A stretch of 9,232 bases of DNA, taken from assembly GCA_002387725.1 (NCBI GenBank), contig DGKK01000002.1, positions 2,030 to 11,261 of the forward strand, given 5' to 3'. Positions 5,504 to 9,232 of the stretch are shown piece after piece. A program made the position numbers and the translations under genes. The notes beneath the pieces were generated by a model. The model was given only the letters and a program-made list of their open reading frames with translations. It had not been told where the DNA came from and made no database searches. Positions within the stretch are counted from its first letter, which is position 1; each line of letters begins with the position of its first letter. Source of the DNA: Nitrospirae bacterium UBA4572. Its GTDB lineage: Bacteria; Nitrospirota; Leptospirillia; Leptospirillales; Leptospirillaceae.

Positions 5504-5995
5504 TCAATGCTCCCTCCGGTGAAGATTCCCCTTTTCATCCAGGGAGGAAGTCCGGTCAGAGGGAGGATTTCTCCCGGGGATTTGATCGAGAATCACCGGG
5601 ATATACCATTTTGGCCTCATTCGCCAGAAGTCTGTCCGGACATTGCTGGGAAGGCCCTTCTTCGGATCGAGCACGATGGCTCTCCCGGCCTCGCGGACGA
5701 AGACGACCCAGTGCCAGGAAGGGATCCCCTTTTCGAGATGCCATTTGATCGCCAGCAGAGCGAGGTCGGGAAGCCCCTCCCAGGAGGAAAAGGGAATTTC
5801 CCTCAAAGGCGTCTTCGCGCCGAAACGGTCCAGAAGTGCCCGAACATGCGATGTTTCCGTCCACAACGCCCTGTCGTGGGGGAAAATGCCAAGAGATTCT
5901 GCAGCCACCAGCGATTCCTTGTAGGAAAGGCCGACGATCGCAGCCACGCTGGCGATCCCGCAACCCGTTCCGTGGAGCTGTACGACAGGATTCAC
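5504..5995 (-). CDS. C39-like papain-fold cysteine peptidase
   Basis: This 163-residue protein carries the C39/papain-like signature. QLHGTGCGIAS at 6-16 gives the oxyanion Gln6 and nucleophile Cys12, WHWVVFV at 94-100 gives His95, and IVLDPKKG at 107-114 gives Asp110. Such stand-alone domains resemble the processing domain of bacteriocin exporters, but there is no ABC transporter or membrane segment here, so the substrate is open. I choose GTG 5995, ten bases after AGGGAG (6006-6011), because the conserved motif begins within six residues. A longer start at ATG 6058 adds 21 residues but has no ribosome site. The last 25 residues are charged and look unstructured. It lies 69 bp after the PhzF pseudogene and 17 bp before the DUF4440 remnant. 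All catalytic residues are intact. Confidence 0.8.
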   Translation of the reverse strand: MNPVVQLHGTGCGIASVAAIVGLSYKESLVAAESLGIFPHDRALWTETSHVRALLDRFGAKTPLREIPFSSWEGLPDLALLAIKWHLEKGIPSWHWVVFVREAGRAIVLDPKKGLPSNVRTDFWRMRPKWYIPVILDQIPGRNPPSDRTSSLDEKGNLHRREH

Positions 5996-6005
5996 CGAAT
6001 TGGCT

Positions 6006-6011
6006 CTCCCT
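6006..6011 (-). promoter_or_regulatory. Ribosome binding site favouring GTG 5995 for the C39-like peptidase
   Basis: AGGGAG on the minus strand with ten-base spacing to GTG 5995. The upstream in-frame ATG at 6058 has no comparable site. Confidence 0.5.
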
Positions 6012-6064
6012 AAAGAGGAGTCTGCAGCGAATGGATTTTGGAATACGCTTCCTTGCATCACATT

Positions 6065-6894
6065 CTACAAAAATGGAATGTCGCTCTCTCCCACCAGAAA
6101 TGTCGCCTCTCTTCCCGAAAGTAAGACGCGATCTCCCATGATTTCACAAAACACCGTCCCGCCGCGTTTCGATAACTGCCGGGCCTTCATCACGGTTTTT
6201 CCTAGCCGCTCCGCCCAATACGGAGCCAAGGCGCAGTGGGCAGATCCTGTGACAGGGTCTTCGGGAACTCCGACTTTCGAAGCGAAATAGCGGCTGACGA
6301 AATCGATATCCTGTCCGAGCTCTCCTCCCGGAGCCGTAACCGAGAACCTATGCAAGTCGTAAAGAAGGCAGGATTGCGTCGTCGGGGGCGAGAGAGTGTA
6401 TCTCCTCGGCGCCTTCGAAGACGGCGATATAGGACTTTCCAGTCAAGACCTCGGGACTTTTCCCAACCCTACAATCAAATTATCAGGAGGCGGACAGACT
6501 TTCGATGGAAGGACGGGAAAGTCCACGACAATCCGTCCGTTTCTCTCCTCGACGGCGAGATCCCCGCTCCGGGTATTGAAAACGAGCGAGTTCTTGGAAT
6601 AGCCGAGGTGACGAAAGAGAACGTGGGCCGAAGCGAGAGTGGCATGGCCCAACAGGTCGACTTCACATTCCGGGGGGAACCATCTTAGGCGAAATCCCGA
6701 TCCCGAAGGAACGAAGAAGGCGGTTTCGGAGATGTTGTTCTCGGGGGCGATGGACTGGAGGAGGACTTCGGGCAGCCATGATTCGAGAGGAACGACCGCG
6801 GCGGGTTTCCCTCGAACATAGGGTCCGCGAAAACTTCGATCTGGAACAGCCTGAGCTTCAAGGATTCTCGGATTCCCGTCCTTTCCCTTTTCAT
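6065..6894 (-). pseudogene. PhzF family isomerase (phenazine-biosynthesis-like), three frameshifts
   Basis: Across three frames this is a full-length PhzF homologue of about 277 codons. Frame one gives LRLFQIEVFADPMFEGNP. A shift at about 6797-6806 leads to AVVPLESWLPEVLLQSIAPENNISETAFFVPSG (with the catalytic Glu of the NxSET motif) and CEVDLLGHATLASAHVLF. A second shift near 6445-6455 leads to VLTGKSYIAVFEGAEEIHSLAPDDAI, and a third near 6350-6365 to DFVSRYFASKVGVPEDPVTGSAHCALAPYWAERLGKT and the family's typical C-terminus. Motifs are intact on both sides of each break, so decay is recent. PhzF proteins are diaminopimelate-epimerase-fold isomerases. Most genomic copies have no link to phenazines. 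The start is uncertain (ATG 6894, or TTG 6858 just before the conserved core). It is the first gene after the lux-box-like site. Confidence 0.9.
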
Positions 6895-6903
6895 CTTCCA
6901 GAA

Positions 6904-6909
6904 ATCTTA
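6904..6909 (-). promoter_or_regulatory. Possible -10 element of a LuxR-dependent promoter
   Basis: TAAGAT on the minus strand (four of six with TATAAT) starts 22 bases after the lux-box-like palindrome. That is close to the roughly 20 bases expected when a lux box is centred at -42.5. Transcription would start around 6898-6896, almost on ATG 6894, which favours a later PhzF start or a leaderless message. Confidence 0.4.
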
Positions 6910-6931
6910 GGGGGAGGCGACCTCAAAAACA

Positions 6932-6951
6932 AGCTGTCGGAATTGACAGGT
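6932..6951. promoter_or_regulatory. Lux-box-like palindrome between luxR and the PhzF-led gene run
   Basis: The plus strand reads AGCTGTCGGAATTGACAGGT: arms AGCTGTC and GACAGGT around a six-base centre, with the CTG-N10-CAG spacing of the V. fischeri lux box. From memory of that box (ACCTGTAGGATCGTACAGGT), about 14 of 20 positions agree. It lies in the 89-bp gap after the luxR stop and upstream of the first enzyme gene, with a -10-like hexamer 22 bases downstream on the minus strand. Binding by the adjacent LuxR is inferred. Confidence 0.62.
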
Positions 6952-6975
6952 CAGGACGAGGCCGTCATTCCGACA
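6935..6975 (-). terminator. Hairpin after luxR, terminator-like, overlapping the lux-box-like site
   Basis: TGTCGGAAT at 6935-6943 and ATTCCGACA at 6967-6975 are a perfect 9-bp inverted repeat with a 23-base loop, starting nine bases after the luxR stop. In the minus-strand transcript it is followed by GCTTGTTTTTG, a short U-run. It could terminate luxR, although the long loop weakens the case. The distal arm may instead be a degenerate second copy of the lux-box half-site. Confidence 0.4.
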
Positions 6976-6983
6976 TCTCGGTC

Positions 6984-7739
6984 TCAGTCGATCAACCCGA
7001 GGGAGAGGGCAGCCGCCATCGCCTGGGCGCTGTTTCTCGCCCCAAGCTTTCGCATGGCGTTACGGAGGTGAAAGACGACGGTCCGTTCGCTGATTTTCAT
7101 GGATCGAGAAATCTCCCAGGCGGTTAGCCCCTCTTTTTTCCATGTCAACGCTTCCTTCTCCCGGGCCGTCAGAGGAGTCCCGACGAAAAAAGGAGGCAAA
7201 AAGAGTTTTGAAATCGTCACATGGAGGTGGGGAAGAAGACACTCGAGCAGCTGGATATGCCGCTCGTGCCGGGGCAACTCGCTCCCCGAGAAGGAGAAGC
7301 AGCTCCCGGACGCCCGGGACGGGGATCGGTGCCCCATTGTGACCCCCTCGTCCAGCCCGAAATTCCGGGAGAGGGCGATGAACTCCTTCTCGTCCTGGCG
7401 GGACACAGTCCGATAAGTCTGGGTCCAGACCTGGATCTTATACTCCCCGAAATGCTTCCGAAACACAGGGTCGATGCGATGGAAGCCCCGTTCCAGGTAC
7501 AGGGAAAGCCAGGATTGGGAGAAACTCCCGTTGACGACACTGTTGGGATCGAGGAGCGGGAGATTTAGGGGATCAGCGGAGGCGAACCCGGACACGATTC
7601 CCGTCGTCGGGACAAGATCGGACACCTCCCTGAGGAGGTCTTCCATTTCCTTTCTGGTTCGGGTGTAGAGGCTCCGGTAGGCAATTTCCGAAACGGATAC
7701 GAGGTCGGATTTCGAGAGCCGAGAGAGTTTTTGTCTCAT
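6984..7739 (-). CDS. LuxR-family transcriptional regulator with AHL-binding domain
   Basis: This 251-residue protein has an N-terminal autoinducer-binding domain (about 20-180) and a C-terminal GerE-type helix-turn-helix (about 188-251; LTAREKEALTWKKEGLTAWEIS...SERTVVFHLRNAMRKLG). All nine residues conserved across AHL-responsive LuxR/TraR proteins have counterparts: W77, Y81, D90, P91, W105 and G132 in the ligand domain, and E194, L198 and G204 in the HTH. The open frame extends to 8015, but the extra 92 residues are an antisense-like reading of a methyltransferase fragment in another frame. I therefore start at ATG 7739, 23 bp after the fragment's stop, with AAAGG upstream. No luxI is present, so it may act as a LuxR solo. 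The likely targets are the two lux-box-like sites downstream. Confidence 0.9.
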   Translation of the reverse strand: MRQKLSRLSKSDLVSVSEIAYRSLYTRTRKEMEDLLREVSDLVPTTGIVSGFASADPLNLPLLDPNSVVNGSFSQSWLSLYLERGFHRIDPVFRKHFGEYKIQVWTQTYRTVSRQDEKEFIALSRNFGLDEGVTMGHRSPSRASGSCFSFSGSELPRHERHIQLLECLLPHLHVTISKLFLPPFFVGTPLTAREKEALTWKKEGLTAWEISRSMKISERTVVFHLRNAMRKLGARNSAQAMAAALSLGLID

Positions 7740-7762
7740 TTGCGCCAGGTCACCTTTCCTTT

Positions 7763-8040
7763 TCAAAAAACGGATCGATTGGAGTCGACAACAGTCTCGA
7801 ATACCTGGACGATCCGGTCCCGGTTCTCCGTCGGGAAAACTTGGGTCAGGAGATCGACGGAAACGATCTTTCCTCCCAGCGTTGTCAGGCTGGGATTGAA
7901 GCCGGCCGGTACGTCGGCGCAGCCCAGAATCCTTCAACTGGATTTCTGTCGGCAAGACCCAGGGACGTGGAAAGTTCGACGTCAAAAACCAGTAGGCCCT
8001 TCCCGCCAAGGACATCTATCTCTACCCCCTCCAGAAGATC
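7763..8040 (-). pseudogene. SAM-dependent methyltransferase fragment upstream of luxR
   Basis: From 7933 down to the TGA at 7765-7763, the minus strand encodes RILGCADVPAGFNPSLTTLGG, KIVSVD and IVQVFETVVDSNR. That is 29 of 48 identical to residues 32-79 of the intact methyltransferase at 586-1269. A TGA at 7936-7934 just before RILG marks a one-base frameshift. In the shifted frame, GLLVFDVELSTSLGLADRNPVE continues upstream to about 8040 and loosely matches the N-terminal segment. The C-terminal two thirds are deleted, and luxR begins 23 bp later. A methyltransferase-luxR pair probably existed here before IS-related rearrangement. This fragment is also why the luxR frame appears open far upstream of its true start. 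Confidence 0.82.
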
Positions 8041-8104
8041 TTCACGTCCTCACCTCATCTCCTCTCTGACGGGTTCGGCGAAGGCTTACTGAAAAAGAGT
8101 GTAG

Positions 8105-8154
8105 GCCGCTCAAAGCGGCATGGTCAAATGATCATCCGCCCCCCTAAAGGGGGC
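8105..8154. repeat. Right-end hairpins of an IS200/IS605-type element
   Basis: Two hairpins follow the tnpA stop. GCCCCC...GGGGGC at 8138-8154 lies just after the stop codon, and GCCGCT-CAA-AGCGGC at 8105-8119 lies further out. Subterminal hairpins of this kind mark the ends of IS200/IS605 elements, where the Y1 transposase recognises single-stranded DNA. The exact cleavage site is not determined; the element end is probably between 8095 and 8104. Confidence 0.6.
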
Positions 8155-8161
8155 AGCCCGG

Positions 8162-8293
8162 TTACATTCCCGTCAGAGCCTCCAGTTTCTGGTCCTCTTT
8201 CTCCTGATTCCGAATGTAGTTTCGGATCACCTCTTCATCCGCCCCTACCGTGGAGACATAGTATCCCCGGGCCCAGAAATGCATCCCGGGGAG
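8162..8293 (-). pseudogene. tnpA: IS200/IS605 family tnpA (Y1 transposase) 3' remnant
   Basis: The minus strand from about 8293 to the TAA at 8164-8162 encodes the last 43 residues of a Y1 HUH transposase. It reads GMHFWARGYYVSTVG, then ADEEVIRNYIRNQEKEDQKLE and ALTGM. HFWARGYxVSTVG and the EEVIRxYIRxQEKED helix are characteristic of the IS200 TnpA C-terminus. The upstream two thirds, with the HUH motif, are missing. The break coincides with the start of recognisable ISAzo13 transposase sequence on the other strand, so one element inserted into or recombined with the other here. The remnant cannot transpose by itself, but its terminal hairpins are still present. Confidence 0.88.
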
Positions 8294-9198
8294 ATCCGAT
8301 GTCGCCTCTCCGCTGGACCAGCAAGAGCACAACGCGTCTGGCGGACGAGCTGAAGAAAAAAGGACATGCCGTCAGCCAGAGAACGGTCTGCGACCTTCTC
8401 GAACAGATGGGGTACAGCCTTCAGTCGGTGCGGAAGACCCGCGAAGGGGGCAAGCACGAAGACCGCAATGCCCAGTTCGAACACATCGCCCGCAGGGTCT
8501 CGGACTATCAGCGGACCGGAGACCCCGTCATCTCCGTCGACACCAAAAAGAAAGAACTCGTCGGCGACTTCAAAAACGCCGGACGAGAATGGCAACCGGA
8601 AGGTCGGCCCGAGGATGTTCGGGTGCATGACTTTATCGATCCGACCTTGGGAAAAGTCGCCCCCTATGGCGTCTATGACCTGACGAGCAATACCGGCTGG
8701 GTCAATGTCGGTATTGACCACGATACCGCCGAATTCGCGGTCGAAAGCATCCGGCGCTGGTGGCGAGAGATGGGACTCCCCCTCTATCCCACAGCCCGGC
8801 GACTTCTGATCATGGCCGATGGGGGAGGGAGCAACGGGTACAGGGTTCGCCTGTGGCGCCGGGAGCTTCAGTCGTTCTCAAACGAACTGGGCTTTCCGAT
8901 CGAGGTGTGCCATTTTCCGCCAGGGACAAGCAAGTGGAATAAGATCGAGCACCGGATGTTCTGCCATATCACGGCCAACTGGCGGGGACGTCCCTTGCTC
9001 AGCCGGGAGGTGGTCGTCAACCTGATCGGGGCCACCACCACGCAACAAGGCCTCAAGGTCAAGGCAGGCCTTGACGAGAACAGGGGTGAAGCCGGAATCA
9101 AGGTAACAGATGAAGAAATGGCGTCTCTTTCGATCGTCCCGGATTCCTTCCATGGGGAATGGAACTATCGCATCAATCCCCAGGCAAGTTCAAAATAA
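8287..9198 (+). pseudogene. ISAzo13-type DDE transposase, 5'-truncated
   Basis: From RGDPMSPLRWTSKSTTRLADEL onward this is the ISAzo13-family (Rhodopirellula-type DDE) transposase. Numbering from ATG 8299 (299 residues), the catalytic triad is D81 in ISVDTKKKE, D174 in IMADGGGSNG and E217 in WNKIEHRMF. The C-terminus FHGEWNYRINPQ is typical of the family, so the 3' end is complete. About 100 N-terminal residues of the usual roughly 400, including DNA-binding helices, are missing and replaced by antisense IS200 tnpA sequence. The frame runs open back to 8128 through that unrelated DNA, so a longer start is artefactual. It is the only plus-strand gene recognised and reads away from the luxR cluster. 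It is probably inactive because the N-terminal region is lost. Confidence 0.88.
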
Positions 9199-9232
9199 GT
9201 GTTCAAGTTGTTGGTAGCGTTTGCAAGTAGAG

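Noticed and set aside
5348..6013. Plus-strand open frame of 221 codons
   Set aside because: It is a shadow of the C39-like peptidase and DUF4440 remnant; the translation is proline/arginine-rich with no motif.
6244..6254. Palindrome CCTGTGACAGG
   Set aside because: It is explained by the conserved DPVTGS coding block of the PhzF-like gene and lacks lux-box spacing.
8128..8286. N-terminal extension of the transposase frame
   Set aside because: This stretch is antisense to the IS200 tnpA tail and its hairpins, so the frame is open by chance.

Overview
The window is a bacterial accessory region of roughly 55-60% GC. Apart from an insertion-sequence fragment at the right edge, every recognisable gene lies on the minus strand, so the natural reading direction is right to left. 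GC content, the LuxR-type regulator and the enzyme families recall acidophilic Nitrospirota such as Leptospirillum. That is only a family-level impression, because no taxonomic marker is present.

Layout in minus-strand order. (1) 8095-9198: a 5'-truncated ISAzo13-type transposase (plus strand) abuts the 3' tail of an IS200/IS605 tnpA (minus strand) with its terminal hairpins. (2) 7763-8040: a frameshifted fragment of a SAM methyltransferase. (3) 6984-7739: an intact AHL-type LuxR regulator. (4) 6904-6951: a lux-box-like palindrome followed by a -10-like hexamer. (5) 6894-553: a run of small enzyme genes. In order these are a PhzF-like isomerase (pseudogene, three frameshifts), a C39-like cysteine peptidase, a DUF4440/SnoaL-like remnant, a GNAT acetyltransferase, an isochorismatase-family hydrolase (nonsense plus frameshift), a YbhB/YbcL (PEBP) protein, a second GNAT, an EthD-family protein and an antibiotic-biosynthesis-monooxygenase (ABM) protein. 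Then come a group II intron maturase remnant and an intact SAM methyltransferase. (6) 2-553: an MBL-fold hydrolase that runs off the left edge.

The main observation is regulatory. Two intergenic sites, 6932-6951 and 5149-5168, both have the CTG-N10-CAG form of the Vibrio lux box and agree with each other at 17 of 20 positions when suitably oriented. One lies directly between luxR and the first gene of the run. The other precedes the GNAT/isochorismatase pair. No luxI synthase is in the window. I infer a LuxR-controlled stress or detoxification-like enzyme cassette that is now decaying: PhzF, DUF4440, isochorismatase, the first methyltransferase copy and the intron maturase are all broken, while LuxR, both GNATs, PEBP, EthD, ABM, the C39 peptidase, the distal methyltransferase and the visible part of the MBL gene remain open. 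The shared pathway, if there is one, cannot be read from the sequence.
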